From Bradyrhizobium zhanjiangense (GTDB lineage Bacteria; Pseudomonadota; Alphaproteobacteria; Rhizobiales; Xanthobacteraceae): 64,000 nucleotides of DNA. The notes beneath the pieces were generated by a model. That model was given only the letters and a program-made list of their open reading frames with translations. It had not been told where the DNA came from and did no database searches. The position numbers were made by a program, and so were the translations under genes. This document shows positions 46,863 through 56,620 of this stretch, piece after piece; position 1 is the stretch's first letter, and each line of letters starts with the position of its first letter. The stretch lies in NCBI RefSeq assembly GCF_004114935.1, contig NZ_CP022221.1, forward strand, positions 7,833,001 through 7,897,000. Direction: 5' to 3'.

Positions 46863-47768
46863 ATGTCCCTCGTCGCCACGCTGATCTGCAATCCTGACAA
46901 TCCTGCGCTCGACTCTACCATCGTCGACGGCGCCCGCGCCGTGCTGCCAAAGGCAGCTCCCGCGCATTGGCTGTTCGACGGGGTTGCGGTCGACATTCCC
47001 TTCGGCGCCGACAGTAACCTCGAAGGCGACCGCCACGCCATCGAGCAGCGGCTCCGCGAGCTTCGCGGCGACCTGCCCATCGACATCGTCGTGCAGCCAG
47101 TCGGCTTCCGGCGCAAGAAGCTTTTTCTCGCCGACATGGATTCCACCATGATCGGCCAGGAATGCGTCGACGAGCTCGCCGACTTCGTCGGGGTGAAGGC
47201 GCATGTGGCCGCCATCACCGAACGCGCGATGCGCGGCGAGATCGAGTTCGAGCCGGCGCTGCGCGAGCGCGTTGCGCTGCTCAAGGATCTGCCCGCCAGC
47301 GCGGTCGACGAGGTGCTGGCCAAGCGCATCACGATGACCCCCGGCGGCCGTGAGCTGGTCGCGACCATGCGCGCGCACGGCGCTTACACCTGTCTCGTCT
47401 CGGGCGGTTTCACGCTGTTCACGACCGCGGTCGCCGCCAAGCTCGGCTTTCAGGAAAACCGCGCCAACGAGCTCGTGGTACGCGACGGCAAGTTCACGGG
47501 CGAGGTGAAGCAACCGATCTTGGGCCGCGCCGCGAAACTCGCGACGTTGGTGGATCTGATGGAATCGTTCGATCTCGACGACCTCGAGTCGGTCGTGGTC
47601 GGCGACGGCGCCAATGACCTTGGGATGATCCAGGCGGCCGGGCTGGGCGTGGCGTATCATGCCAAGCCGGCGGTGGCTGCTGCGGCGGCGGCGCGGATCG
47701 ATCACGGCGATCTCACCGCGCTGCTCTATGCGCAGGGATATCGGCGCGAGGAGTTCGTGGAGGCTTAG
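46863..47768 (+). CDS. serB: Phosphoserine phosphatase
   Basis: A 301-aa HAD-family enzyme for the last step of serine synthesis. The nucleophile motif is [11 protein letters not shown] (Asp91, Asp93). Motif II is [10 protein letters not shown], and motif [28 protein letters not shown]. The N-terminal 80 residues form the ACT-like domain usual for alphaproteobacterial SerB. It is divergent from miaA. Confidence 0.96.
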   Translation: MSLVATLICNPDNPALDSTIVDGARAVLPKAAPAHWLFDGVAVDIPFGADSNLEGDRHAIEQRLRELRGDLPIDIVVQPVGFRRKKLFLADMDSTMIGQECVDELADFVGVKAHVAAITERAMRGEIEFEPALRERVALLKDLPASAVDEVLAKRITMTPGGRELVATMRAHGAYTCLVSGGFTLFTTAVAAKLGFQENRANELVVRDGKFTGEVKQPILGRAAKLATLVDLMESFDLDDLESVVVGDGANDLGMIQAAGLGVAYHAKPAVAAAAAARIDHGDLTALLYAQGYRREEFVEA

Positions 47769-47781
47769 AGCCTCCTCTCCG

Positions 47782-47890
47782 CTGTCATCACCCGCGAAAG
47801 CGGGTGATCCAGTATTCCAGAGACCATGCGAGGAGGATACGGAGAGGCCGTGGCGTACTGGATGCCCCGCCTTCGCGGGGCATGACAGTG
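47782..47890. repeat. Palindromic repeat, TGTCATCACCCGCGAAAGCGGGTG type
   Basis: Left hairpin CACCCGCGAAAGCGGGTG and right hairpin TGCCCCGCCTTCGCGGGGCA are joined by inverted GATCCAGTA/TACTGGAT segments. It lies between convergent serB and the Deg protease gene and may end both transcripts. Confidence 0.85.
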
Positions 47891-47905
47891 AGTGCTAAGC
47901 GTCTC

Positions 47906-49411
47906 CTACTGCACGCTCAGCGCCACGAAGCGCAGCTCGCCGTCGGCATTGGAGACGAGCAGCAGCACCGACTTCTTGCCGTCCTTCTTGAGCTGGTCGA
48001 CCCGCTTCTGGATCTCGGCGCCGCTAGACACCGCCTCCTGCGCCACCTCGACGATGACGTCGCCGGCGGACAGCCGCTTCTCGGCAGCGTCGGAATTGGC
48101 GTCGACACTGGTGACGACCACGCCCTTGACGGTGTCCTTGATCTTGTAGCGCGTGCGCAGATCCTTGCTCAGCGTTGCCAGATCGAGACCGAGCGCCTTC
48201 TGCGTCACAGGCTTCTCGGGCGCGGGTTCGTCGGTCTTCACCGCGGCCTGAACCTTCTCGGGATCCTGGAGGCGGCCGAGCGTGACCTTCTTGGTCTGCT
48301 CCTGGCCCTTGCGGATGATGATCACGTCGACCTCCTTGCCGACCGCCGTGTCGGCGACGACGCGGGACAGGTCCTTCGGGTCCTTGACGTCCTTGCCGTC
48401 GAACTTGACGACGACGTCGCCGGGCTCGATGCCGGCGGGCTTGGCCGGGCCCTTGTCGTCGACGCCGGCGATCAGCGCGCCACGCGCGGGCTTGATGCTG
48501 AGGCTCTCGGCGATCTCGTCGGTGACGCTCTGGATGCGCACCCCTAACCAGCCGCGGCGCAGCTCGCCGAACTGCCGGAGCTGGTCGACGACGCCCACGA
48601 CGGTCTTCGACGGCACGGCGAAGCCGATGCCGATGGAGCCGCCGGAGGGCGAGATGATCAGCGTGTTGACGCCGATGACGTCACCGTCGAGGTTGAACAG
48701 CGGGCCGCCGGAATTGCCGCGGTTGATGGAGGCGTCGGTCTGGATGTAGCTGTCATATGGCCCTGAGGAGATGTCGCGGTTCTTGGCCGAGACGATACCG
48801 GCCGTGACCGTGCCACCGAGACTGAAGGGGTTGCCGATCGCGACCACCCAGTCGCCGAGGCGCAGCTTGTCGGAGTCGCCGAACTTCACCGCGACCAACG
48901 GCTTCGGCGGCTTGATCTTGAGCACGGCGAGGTCGGTCTTCTTGTCGACGCCGACCAGTTCGGCCTTGATCTTGGTTCCATCGTTGAGAATGACGTGGAT
49001 CTCGTCGGCATCAGCAATGACGTGGTTGTTGGTGACGACCACGCCTGATGTGTCGATGATGAAACCGGAGCCGAGCGAATTGGTCTTGCGCGGCGGATTG
49101 TTGTCACCGCCTTTGCTGCCACCGCCGGGACCCCTGCGGTTCTTGAAGAAGTCGTCGAAGAACTCCTCGAAGGGCGAGCCGGGCGGCAGTTGCGGCATGG
49201 TGTTGCTGCCGCCGCCCTTGGCATCGACGGTCTGCGACGTGGAGATGTTGACGACCGCGTCGATCACCTTCTCGGCGACGTCGGCGATGCCGTCCGGTCC
49301 ACGCGCATGAGCCGGCGTGCCGAACGCGCCGAAAGCACCGATGGCGAGCGCGGCCAGCCCAGTTCGCACCCAATGGCGCAAGCGGGACGGGGCAATGGTG
49401 GCAGCGGTCAT
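47906..49411 (-). CDS. degP: Deg/HtrA-family periplasmic serine protease
   Basis: A 501-aa exported protease (signal peptide about 1-36). The trypsin-like triad is His130 in VVTNNHV, Asp160 in KKTDLAVLKI and Ser234 in RGNSGGPLF. Two PDZ domains follow (about 285-375 with RGWLGVRIQSVT, and 400-495). A flexible Gly/Asn-rich loop lies near residues 90-115. It degrades or refolds damaged envelope proteins. It follows hflK-hflC-DUF2065 on the same strand, the usual alphaproteobacterial order. Confidence 0.95.
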   Translation of the reverse strand: MTAATIAPSRLRHWVRTGLAALAIGAFGAFGTPAHARGPDGIADVAEKVIDAVVNISTSQTVDAKGGGSNTMPQLPPGSPFEEFFDDFFKNRRGPGGGSKGGDNNPPRKTNSLGSGFIIDTSGVVVTNNHVIADADEIHVILNDGTKIKAELVGVDKKTDLAVLKIKPPKPLVAVKFGDSDKLRLGDWVVAIGNPFSLGGTVTAGIVSAKNRDISSGPYDSYIQTDASINRGNSGGPLFNLDGDVIGVNTLIISPSGGSIGIGFAVPSKTVVGVVDQLRQFGELRRGWLGVRIQSVTDEIAESLSIKPARGALIAGVDDKGPAKPAGIEPGDVVVKFDGKDVKDPKDLSRVVADTAVGKEVDVIIIRKGQEQTKKVTLGRLQDPEKVQAAVKTDEPAPEKPVTQKALGLDLATLSKDLRTRYKIKDTVKGVVVTSVDANSDAAEKRLSAGDVIVEVAQEAVSSGAEIQKRVDQLKKDGKKSVLLLVSNADGELRFVALSVQ

Positions 49412-49555
49412 TGTGATCTCCAGAGAATAGGGGGTTCGGCGCCAGACTGCGCTCGAACGGGGGGACGGCGCAAGCGCAGAGCTTAACGGGTCTCAACACC
49501 CCGATAATACGGCGAAAACCAGTCGTTCGCCTTCACTTTGGCGTTGGCATGACGC

Positions 49556-49762
49556 CTAAACCGGGCGCCGCATCACCCAGATCAGGATCAGGCCGGCCAC
49601 GGCCGAACCGATCCCGACCGCCCGCAGGATGTTGTCCGGCGTGGCGATGGCGCTCTTCATGGCCTTGCGCATCCAGTTGGGACTTGCCGCGAACATCAAG
49701 CCTTCGAGCACGAACAGGATGCCTAGGCCGATGAGGAAGTCGGCGAACGCAATGGACCTCAT
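49556..49762 (-). CDS. DUF2065 small membrane protein
   Basis: A 68-aa protein with two hydrophobic helices (about 5-25 and 46-63) and the family pattern DFLIGLGILFVLEGLMFAASPNWMRKAM. DUF2065 (YjeT) proteins sit next to hflKC in many proteobacteria, as here (hflC 72 bp upstream, Deg protease 145 bp downstream). Their role is unknown. Confidence 0.9.
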   Translation of the reverse strand: MRSIAFADFLIGLGILFVLEGLMFAASPNWMRKAMKSAIATPDNILRAVGIGSAVAGLILIWVMRRPV

Positions 49763-49801
49763 CGGAATGGAACCTCCCGTTATGCTGTTCTTGTCTGGAC
49801 A

Positions 49802-49826
49802 AAGGGCGGCCAGACCGGCCGCCCTT
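49802..49826 (-). terminator. Hairpin after hflC
   Basis: A perfect 10-bp stem AAGGGCGGCC / GGCCGCCCTT with a 5-nt loop lies 8 bp after the hflC stop. The following sequence (TTGTCC) is only weakly T-rich, so it may be a processing or stabilising hairpin. Confidence 0.5.
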
Positions 49827-49833
49827 GTCTAGC

Positions 49834-50730
49834 TTACGGCTTCGCCGGCGTCTCGGTCGCCGTCTTGCCGGACGGGCTACCGAAGTACCGGAAGAAATCC
49901 GAGTCCGGCCGCAACAGGAAGCGGGTGTCGTTCGAACGCAACCCGTTCTCATAGGCCGTCATCGACCGGTAGAAGGCGAAGAAGTCGGCGTCCTTGCTGT
50001 AGGCTTCCGCAAACAGGCGGTTGCGCTCGGCATCGCCCGCACCGCGGGTCTGCTCAGCCTGCGAATTGGCTTCTGCGACGATGACGGTCGCCTCGCGGTC
50101 GGCCTTGGACTTGATCTCCTGAGCCTTCTGGCCACCCTGTGCACGGAACTCGGCGGCCTCGCGCTCACGCTCGGTCTTCATGCGCTGGTAGACCGCCTGG
50201 CTGTTCTGCTCCGGCAGGTCGGCGCGGCGGATCCGGACGTCGACGACCTGAATGCCGTAGCCATCGGCCTCGCGGTCGAGCTGGTCGCGGATGCGCAGCA
50301 TCAGCTTTTCGCGGTCGTCGCGCACCACGTTGATGAAGGTGACTTCGCCGAGCACGCGGCGCAGCGCCGCGTTCAAGAGCGTGGTCAGCTGAATGTTGGC
50401 AGCCTGGATCGAGCCGACACTCTGATAGAAGCGCAGCGCGTCCTTGATGCGGTAGCGCGCGAAGGCGTCGACCACCAGCCGCTTCTGGTCGGAGGCGATC
50501 GCTTCCTGCGACGGGTTCTCCAGGTCGAGGATCCGCTTGTCGATGTTGATCACCGAATTCCACGGCGCCTTGAAATGCAGGCCGGGCACGGTGACGACGT
50601 CGACAGGCTTGCCGAACTGGAGCACGATGGTCTGCTCAGTCTGCTGCACCGTGAACAGCGACATGTAGGCCACGATCAGGATCAGAAGCAGCCCGAGCAG
50701 CGAGACGAAACCTGTAACCGGAGACCTCAT
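49834..50730 (-). CDS. hflC: Membrane protease-regulating subunit HflC
   Basis: A 298-aa SPFH (prohibitin) protein with one N-terminal membrane helix (about 8-24), then FTVQQTEQTIVLQFGKPVDVVTVPGLHFKAPW. The C-terminal coiled coil is rich in Glu/Arg/Ala (REREAAEFRAQGGQKAQEIKSKADREATVIVAEA). With HflK it forms a large periplasmic ring around FtsH and restrains its proteolysis. It overlaps the hflK stop by four bases. Confidence 0.95.
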   Translation of the reverse strand: MRSPVTGFVSLLGLLLILIVAYMSLFTVQQTEQTIVLQFGKPVDVVTVPGLHFKAPWNSVINIDKRILDLENPSQEAIASDQKRLVVDAFARYRIKDALRFYQSVGSIQAANIQLTTLLNAALRRVLGEVTFINVVRDDREKLMLRIRDQLDREADGYGIQVVDVRIRRADLPEQNSQAVYQRMKTEREREAAEFRAQGGQKAQEIKSKADREATVIVAEANSQAEQTRGAGDAERNRLFAEAYSKDADFFAFYRSMTAYENGLRSNDTRFLLRPDSDFFRYFGSPSGKTATETPAKP

Positions 50731-51863
50731 CGGCTGCCTCCGCTCGACTGCGGACCGGTCATAGGTGCCCGCTTGGGCGCCAGTTCGGGAAGCGGCAGAT
50801 AGGGCACGACGCCTTGGCCCGAGGGGCCACCGTCATAGACGAGCTTGTCGGCACCGCCGAGCACGCGCTCCATCGTCTCCAGATAAATCCGTTCTCGCGT
50901 CACGTCGGGCGCCTTCTTGTATTCGTCGTACACTTTCAGGAAGCGCGCGCTCTGGCCCTTGGCCTCGGCGACCGCCTGCTCCTTGTAGCCTTCGGCGTCC
51001 TGGAGGATCTTGGCCGCCCGTCCGCGCGCCTGCGGGACCACCTGGTTGGCGTAGGTCTGCGCCTCGTTTTGCAGCTGCTCGAGATTGGCGCGTGCAGCCT
51101 GCACGTCGCGGAAGGCGTCGATCACCTGCGCCGGCGGATCGACCTTCTGCATCTGCACCTGGGTGATGAGAATGCCCGCGCCATAGCTGTCGAGGGTCTT
51201 CTGGATCAGCTCCTGCACGCCCTGTTCGGTGACATTGCGCGCCCCGGTCAGGATCGGCTGGATCTGCGAGCGACCAATCACCTCGCGCATCGCGCTCTCG
51301 GCGACTGCCTTCACGGTGCCTTCGGGATTCTGGATGTTGAAGAGGAAGTCGCCGACGCCATCCGGCTTGATGCGCCAGAGCACGGTGAAGTCGACGTCAA
51401 CGATGTTTTCGTCGCCGGTCAGCATCAGGCTCTCTTCCGGGACGTCACGTATGGAGCGGCCGCGCCGCGCCGGATCGTCGATCAGCGTCATGCCGATGGA
51501 GATGGTGTTGACGCGTAGCGCCTTGGGCAGCAGTACTGTCTCGATCGGATAGGGCAGATGGTAATTCAGGCCCGGCTGCACCGTACGGACATGCTTGCCG
51601 AAGCGCAGCACGACGCCGAGCTCTTCGGACTGCACGCGGAAGAAGCCCGACAGCAGCCAGAACGCGACGATGAGCAGGATGATCAGCGTGATGCCCACGC
51701 CGGAGAAATAGCCGCCGGGCATGATCTGCTGGAGGCGGTCCTGGCCGCGTCGCAGAAGGTCTTCCAGATCCGGCGGCCTCGGCCCGACCGGTTGCGGGCC
51801 TGAGCCCCATGGTCCCTTTGGACCCGAGCCCCACGGGCCACCGCCCTGATTCTTCCACGGCAT
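50727..51863 (-). CDS. hflK: Membrane protease-regulating subunit HflK
   Basis: A 378-aa SPFH protein. The Gly/Pro/Trp-rich cytoplasmic N-terminus has tandem GPWGSGP-type repeats (about 8-26). A membrane helix follows (about 55-75), then FRVQSEELGVVLRFGKHVRTVQPGLNYHLPYP and a long coiled coil. The start has a GAGGAGAG RBS. It is translationally coupled with hflC. It is placed after the folA gene, with about 150 bp between them. Confidence 0.95.
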   Translation of the reverse strand: MPWKNQGGGPWGSGPKGPWGSGPQPVGPRPPDLEDLLRRGQDRLQQIMPGGYFSGVGITLIILLIVAFWLLSGFFRVQSEELGVVLRFGKHVRTVQPGLNYHLPYPIETVLLPKALRVNTISIGMTLIDDPARRGRSIRDVPEESLMLTGDENIVDVDFTVLWRIKPDGVGDFLFNIQNPEGTVKAVAESAMREVIGRSQIQPILTGARNVTEQGVQELIQKTLDSYGAGILITQVQMQKVDPPAQVIDAFRDVQAARANLEQLQNEAQTYANQVVPQARGRAAKILQDAEGYKEQAVAEAKGQSARFLKVYDEYKKAPDVTRERIYLETMERVLGGADKLVYDGGPSGQGVVPYLPLPELAPKRAPMTGPQSSGGSR

Positions 51864-52016
51864 ACGACGCTCTCCTCGGCAGGGTGGAAATGCCCCCCGC
51901 CCGCTTGTCCGGTCCGGCTTTATAGGGGACGGGCAGGTCCCTTACAACGCAGCCCTGACTGTCTTCCGAGCTATGCTCGGGCACGAAAAAGTCAATGTAA
52001 ACATTGGCGAATGCGG

Positions 52017-52526
52017 TTAATGGGCCGCCCGCCGACGATATGTCACATAGGAGAAGTCGGCGCTGTCGTCGGGGCCGGCAGGATGCCGGATGCGTGCCAC
52101 CTCATCCCACTCCGCCTTGTCGATGTCGAAATGCGTGTCGCCTTCGGGCCGCGCATGCACTTCAGTGATTTCGAGGCGATCGGCGCGATCGAGCAACTGC
52201 CGATAGATCTCGGCGCCGCCGATCACCGCGATCTCGGCGACCGAACGCCGCAGGGCGTCGCCCCGCGCAACCTCGTTTGCATCCGCCACCGATGTTGTGA
52301 CGATGGCCCCGATGGCGCGATACCCCGCATCGCGCGTGATCACGATGTTGGTGCGGCCCGGCAGCGGCCGGCGCAGAGATTCGAAGGTCTTGCGCCCCAT
52401 GATCACGGGCTTGCCGATCGTGAGCGCCTTGAAGCGCGCCATGTCGGATTTCAAGCGCCACGGGATCGCGTTGCCTGCGCCAATGACCCCGTTCTCGGCG
52501 ATCGCGACGACGAAAACGATCTCCAT
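52017..52526 (-). CDS. folA: Dihydrofolate reductase
   Basis: A 169-aa enzyme reducing dihydrofolate with NADPH. Motifs are VVAIAENGVIGAGNAIPWRLKSDMARFKALT, with the catalytic Asp28, then IGKPVIMGRKTFESLRRPLPGRTNIVITRD and IAVIGGAEIYRQLL. The start MEIVFVVAIA fits the family. Its start codon overlaps the GNAT stop by one base and it lies downstream of thyA, giving the usual thymidylate-folate module: ThyA makes dihydrofolate and FolA recycles it. Confidence 0.97.
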   Translation of the reverse strand: MEIVFVVAIAENGVIGAGNAIPWRLKSDMARFKALTIGKPVIMGRKTFESLRRPLPGRTNIVITRDAGYRAIGAIVTTSVADANEVARGDALRRSVAEIAVIGGAEIYRQLLDRADRLEITEVHARPEGDTHFDIDKAEWDEVARIRHPAGPDDSADFSYVTYRRRAAH

Positions 52527-53011
52527 CAGGTCGCGCTCCCGGCAAGTCGTGTCAGCGCTGGCCCGGTGACGCGACACAGCGTCCAGTCGTCCATCATGAC
52601 GGCACCGAGCGATTTGTAGAACGCGATCGACGGCGCGTTCCAGTCGAGCACCGCCCATTGCAGGCGCGACCAGCCGTTATCGATGCATTCCTTCGCGAGA
52701 TAGACCAGCAGCGCCTTGCCGAGGCCCCTGCCCCGATGCGACGGCCGCACATAGAGGTCTTCGAGATAGATGCCGTGCCGGCCGCTGAAGGTGGAGAAAT
52801 TCGCAAACCACACCGCAAAACCGACCGCCTCGCCGTTCCATTCGGCGATCGCGCAATAGAGTTGCGGCCTGTCGCCGAACAGCGCGTCCGCGATGTCAGC
52901 CTCGGTCGCCTCGACCTCGTGTGAAAGCTTCTCGTATTCGGCGAGTTCACGGATGAAGGAAAGAACGAGCCCGGCTTCTCCGGGCTGTGCGCGACGGATG
53001 TTGAGCGACAT
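52526..53011 (-). CDS. GNAT-family N-acetyltransferase
   Basis: A 161-aa acetyltransferase. The acetyl-CoA loop is RPSHRGRGLGKALLVYLAKECIDNG, preceded by YLEDLYVRPS, and the C-terminal DWNAPSIAFYKSLGAVMMDDWTLCRV fits diamine or amino-acid acetyltransferases (SSAT/YhdJ-like). Its insertion between thyA and folA, with tight spacing on both sides, is common in this group and has no known link to folate. The acceptor is unknown. Confidence 0.92.
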   Translation of the reverse strand: MSLNIRRAQPGEAGLVLSFIRELAEYEKLSHEVEATEADIADALFGDRPQLYCAIAEWNGEAVGFAVWFANFSTFSGRHGIYLEDLYVRPSHRGRGLGKALLVYLAKECIDNGWSRLQWAVLDWNAPSIAFYKSLGAVMMDDWTLCRVTGPALTRLAGSAT

Positions 53012-53017
53012 AGGACG

Positions 53018-53812
53018 CTAGACCGCGACTTCCGCCTTGATGTGCGGATGCGGATCGTAGCCGACGAGCTCGAAATCCTCGAAGCGGAAGGAGAAGATGT
53101 CCTTCACCTCGGGGTTGATCCGCATCACCGGCAACGCGCGCGGCGCGCGGGTGAGCTGGAGCTTCGCCTGCTCCAGATGGTTGGAATAGAGATGCGTATC
53201 GCCGAACGAATGCACGAAATCGCCCGGCTTGAGGCCGGTGACCTGCGCGACCATCATCGTCAGCAGTGAATAGGAGGCGATGTTGAAGGGCACGCCGAGG
53301 AACACGTCGGCCGAGCGCTGATAAAGCTGGCACGACAGCCTGCCATTGGCGACGTAGAACTGGAACAGGCAGTGGCACGGCGGCAGCGCCATCTTGTCGA
53401 CCTCGGCCGGATTCCAGGCCGAGACGATCAGGCGGCGCGAGTCCGGATTGCGCTTGATCATGTCGATAACGTTCGCGATCTGGTCGATGCTGCGGCCATC
53501 AGGCGCGGGCCAGGAGCGCCACTGATGGCCGTAGACCGGGCCAAGATCGCCATTGGCATCGGCCCATTCGTCCCAGATGGTGACGCCGTTGTCGCGCAGA
53601 TATTTGATGTTGGTGTCGCCCTTCAGAAACCAGAGCAGCTCGTGCACGATCGCTTTCAGCGGCAGCCGCTTGGTGGTCAGCATCGGAAAGCCGGCGGACA
53701 GATCGAAGCGCATCTGGTGGCCGAACACCGACAGCGTGCCGGTGCCGGTCCGGTCCGTCTTCTCGGCGCCGTCTGAAAGAATCCGCTCGAGCAGGTCCTG
53801 ATACTGGTGCAT
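53018..53812 (-). CDS. thyA: Thymidylate synthase
   Basis: A 264-aa enzyme methylating dUMP to dTMP with methylene-tetrahydrofolate. The active site has Cys146 in [14 protein letters not shown], with [18 protein letters not shown] (folate/dUMP loop), [11 protein letters not shown] and the C-terminal [15 protein letters not shown]. The length and cysteine position match the Escherichia coli enzyme. It begins the thyA-GNAT-folA operon. Confidence 0.98.
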   Translation of the reverse strand: MHQYQDLLERILSDGAEKTDRTGTGTLSVFGHQMRFDLSAGFPMLTTKRLPLKAIVHELLWFLKGDTNIKYLRDNGVTIWDEWADANGDLGPVYGHQWRSWPAPDGRSIDQIANVIDMIKRNPDSRRLIVSAWNPAEVDKMALPPCHCLFQFYVANGRLSCQLYQRSADVFLGVPFNIASYSLLTMMVAQVTGLKPGDFVHSFGDTHLYSNHLEQAKLQLTRAPRALPVMRINPEVKDIFSFRFEDFELVGYDPHPHIKAEVAV

Positions 53813-53930
53813 GTGTCGTGAGCCTTTGGGAGGCGGGAAACTTAACGGCCGCCTCTGCGCTGCGACAGCGGCGATTCGCTGCCCGCACCGATTATACCCG
53901 GAAAAGTGAGCGTTCCCGGCGCAAACGACA

Positions 53931-53957
53931 AGGGGCGGAACTCGGCATTCCGCCCCT
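53931..53957 (-). terminator. Terminator-like hairpin after tctC
   Basis: A perfect 10-bp stem AGGGGCGGAA / TTCCGCCCCT with a 7-nt loop lies 25 bp after the tctC stop, followed by TGTCGTTTGC on the minus strand. The T-run is weak. Confidence 0.6.
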
Positions 53958-53981
53958 CACCTATCAGCTTGATCCTGCTGG

Positions 53982-54962
53982 CTAAGTTGCCGGCTTGAGC
54001 ACCGGGCTCCACTTCGCGATCTCGTTCTTGACGAGGGTCGCCAGCGCCTCCGGCGTACGGTCCTTAGGCCCCGGAATGACGCTGCCGAGCTCGAGCAGGC
54101 GCTTGCGCACGGTCTCGTCGTCGAGCGCCTTGATGGCGGCGGCGTTCAGGCTCGCCACGATCGCCGGCGAGGTTCCCTTCGGTGCGAACATCGCATTCCA
54201 GGCCTGGGCCTGGAATGCCGGCAGGCCGGCTTCCGCCGTCGTCGGCACGCTCGGCAGCGACGGATTGCGCTCCGCCGTTGCGATCGCATAGGCCTTGATG
54301 GTGCCGGCATTGATCTGCGGGACGGCGTTGACGATCTGGTCGCACATGTAGTCGACCTGTCCCGCCACCAGCGCGTTCATCGCGGGACCCGTGCCATTGA
54401 AGGGCACACCGACCGGTTTGATGTCGAGGATGGAGTGCAGAAGCTCGCATGAGGCGTGCGAGACCGAGCCGACGCCGGCATGCGCGGCATTCACCTTCTC
54501 GGCATTCGCCTTCACATAGGTGACGAACTCCTTGAGGTCCCTCGGCGGAAAATCCTTGCGCGCCAGGATCAGGATCGGCGTGCCCGCGAGCAGCGCGACC
54601 GGCTCGAAGTCCTTCTCGGGATGATAGGCGAGTTTCGGATAGAGCGGCACGGAGGCGGCATGCGTGCCCATATGTCCGGTGATGAGCGTATAGCCGTCAT
54701 TGGCCGCACGCGCGGCGCGCGTTGTGGCGGTGGTGCCGCCGGCGCCGACCACGTTCTCGATGATGATGCTCTGCCCCAGCGTCTGCGCCATGTGTGCGGT
54801 GACGATGCGCGCGACGACGTCGGTCGGTCCGCCGGCCGCAAACGGCACGATCATGGTGATGCTGCGCGTCGGATAGGTCTGCGCCTCAGCCGGTGCGGCA
54901 AGGACGCACAACGATGCGAACGCCGCGGCACATGCGCCCGCAAGCGCGCGAATGACAGTCAT
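53982..54962 (-). CDS. tctC: TctC/Bug-family periplasmic tricarboxylate-type receptor
   Basis: A 326-aa exported receptor (signal peptide ending AEAQ). The Bug fold begins YPTRSITMIVPFAAGGPTDVVARIVTAHMAQTLGQSIIIENVVGAGG and has NAAHAGVGSVSHASCELL, VPFNGTGPAMNALVAGQVDYMCDQI and KAYAIATAERNPSLPSVPTTAEAGLP. Such receptors deliver citrate or other carboxylates to TctAB. It lies downstream of tctB-tctA, with a strong hairpin between, which is not the classical C-B-A order. Ligand is not determinable. Confidence 0.92.
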   Translation of the reverse strand: MTVIRALAGACAAAFASLCVLAAPAEAQTYPTRSITMIVPFAAGGPTDVVARIVTAHMAQTLGQSIIIENVVGAGGTTATTRAARAANDGYTLITGHMGTHAASVPLYPKLAYHPEKDFEPVALLAGTPILILARKDFPPRDLKEFVTYVKANAEKVNAAHAGVGSVSHASCELLHSILDIKPVGVPFNGTGPAMNALVAGQVDYMCDQIVNAVPQINAGTIKAYAIATAERNPSLPSVPTTAEAGLPAFQAQAWNAMFAPKGTSPAIVASLNAAAIKALDDETVRKRLLELGSVIPGPKDRTPEALATLVKNEIAKWSPVLKPAT

Positions 54963-54983
54963 CTCGATCTCCGGGAAACAAAC

Positions 54984-55012
54984 AAAAATGCCGGCCACAA
55001 GGCCGGCATTTT
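54984..55012 (-). terminator. Strong hairpin between tctA and tctC
   Basis: A perfect 8-bp GC-rich stem TGCCGGCC / GGCCGGCA with a 4-nt loop is flanked by A5 and T4, so it can act in both directions. Read leftwards it is followed by TTTTTGTTTGTTT. It would terminate or attenuate tctBA transcripts before tctC. Confidence 0.75.
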
Positions 55013-55098
55013 CATTTCACGAAGCCGTCACACAAGTCGATTCGACTTCCGAATGCGGCGCGCCGACGCAGGGCGCGGCGCCGACGCAGGGCGGCGCC

Positions 55099-56613
55099 TC
55101 AGTTCTCGGACTCGGTGAACACCTCATCGCGCTTGGCGCGCAAGACCGGCAGCACCGTAAGGACAAGAAGAGTCGCCGCCACCGCGAGCAGCACTGCCGA
55201 CAACGGACGCGTCAGGAACACGCTCCAGTCGCCGCGCGAGATCAGCAGCGCACGGCGCAGGTTCTCTTCCATCAGCGGTCCCAGCACCATGCCGAGCAGC
55301 AGGGGCGCCGGCTCGAAATCGTGCTTGATCAGCCAGTAACCGACGAGGCCGAACACACCCGCGAGGATGACGTCGACCGGCGCGTTGTTCACCGAATAGA
55401 TGCCGATCGCGCAGAAGATCACGATCGAGGGAAACATCAGCCGGTACGGCACGCGCAGCAGCCGGACCCAGATTCCGACCAGCGGCAGATTGATGATGAT
55501 CAGCATCAGATTGCCGATCCACATCGAGGCGATCATGCCCCAGACGAGATCCGGCTGCTTCTGCATCACCTGCGGACCCGGCACGATGCCGTGGATGGTC
55601 ATCGCGCCCACCATCAGCGCCATCACCGCGTTCGGCGGGATGCCGAGGGTGAGCAGCGGGATGAAGGAGGTCTGCGCCGCGGCGTTGTTGGCACTCTCCG
55701 GCCCGGCCACGCCTTCAATCGCGCCGCGGCCGAACCGCGACGGGTTCTTGGCGAGCTTCTTCTCGAGCGTATAAGCCCCGAATGATGCGATGGTCGCACC
55801 GCCGCCGGGCAAGATGCCGAGGATCGAGCCGAGTACGGTGCCGCGCAGGATGGCGGGCGTCGAGTCGACCAGATCCTTCCTGGTCGGCATCAGACCTGTA
55901 ATCTTCTGCTGCACGAGATCGCGGCTCATCTCGGCGCCAGCGTCGAGATTGCGGATGATCTCGGCAAAACCGAATACGCCCATCGCCACCGTCGCAAAGC
56001 CGAGGCCGTCGGCGAGTTCCGGAATGTTGAAGGCCATGCGCGAGGCGCCGGTCTCGATGTCCGAGCCGACCATCGAGAGCAACAGACCGAATACGATCAT
56101 GGCGATCGCCTTCAGCACCGAGCCCTTGGCCAGCACCACCGCGAAGATCAGGCCGAGCACCATCAGCGAGAAATATTCGGCCGGGCCGAACGCCAGCGCG
56201 AGTTTCGTGAGCGGCGCGCCGAGGACGGCAATCAAGACGGTCGCGACGCAGCCGGCGAAGAACGAGCCGATCGCGGCGATCGCCAGCGCCGGGCCGGCGC
56301 GGCCTTGCCTCGCCATCTGGTGGCCGTCGATGGCGGTGACGACCGATGTCGCCTCACCGGGTATGTTGACCAGGATCGACGTGGTCGAGCCGCCGTACTG
56401 GGCGCCGTAATAGATGCCGGCGAGCATGATCAGCGCGCCGACTGGCGGCAATCCAAAGGTGATCGGCAGCAGCATCGCGACCGTTGCGATGGTGCCGATG
56501 CCCGGGAGCACGCCGACCAGCGTCCCGACCAGGGCGCCGATCAGGCACATCAGAAGGTTGATCGGGGAGAACGCGACGGCGAAGCCGTGAGCGAGGTTGG
56601 CAAAGATATCCAT
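55099..56613 (-). CDS. tctA: Tripartite tricarboxylate transporter large membrane subunit
   Basis: A 504-aa protein with about 11-12 hydrophobic helices and the TctA motifs GALVGTLVGVLPGIGTIATVAMLLPITFGLPPVGALIMLAGIYYGAQYGGSTTSILVNIPGE and GSILGILPGGGATIASFGAYTLEKKLAK. The ATG at 56613 follows GAGGGCG; a GTG one codon upstream is possible. It forms the ion-coupled channel with TctB. Five bases separate it from tctB. Confidence 0.95.
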   Translation of the reverse strand: MDIFANLAHGFAVAFSPINLLMCLIGALVGTLVGVLPGIGTIATVAMLLPITFGLPPVGALIMLAGIYYGAQYGGSTTSILVNIPGEATSVVTAIDGHQMARQGRAGPALAIAAIGSFFAGCVATVLIAVLGAPLTKLALAFGPAEYFSLMVLGLIFAVVLAKGSVLKAIAMIVFGLLLSMVGSDIETGASRMAFNIPELADGLGFATVAMGVFGFAEIIRNLDAGAEMSRDLVQQKITGLMPTRKDLVDSTPAILRGTVLGSILGILPGGGATIASFGAYTLEKKLAKNPSRFGRGAIEGVAGPESANNAAAQTSFIPLLTLGIPPNAVMALMVGAMTIHGIVPGPQVMQKQPDLVWGMIASMWIGNLMLIIINLPLVGIWVRLLRVPYRLMFPSIVIFCAIGIYSVNNAPVDVILAGVFGLVGYWLIKHDFEPAPLLLGMVLGPLMEENLRRALLISRGDWSVFLTRPLSAVLLAVAATLLVLTVLPVLRAKRDEVFTESEN

Positions 56614-56620
56614 CACGCCC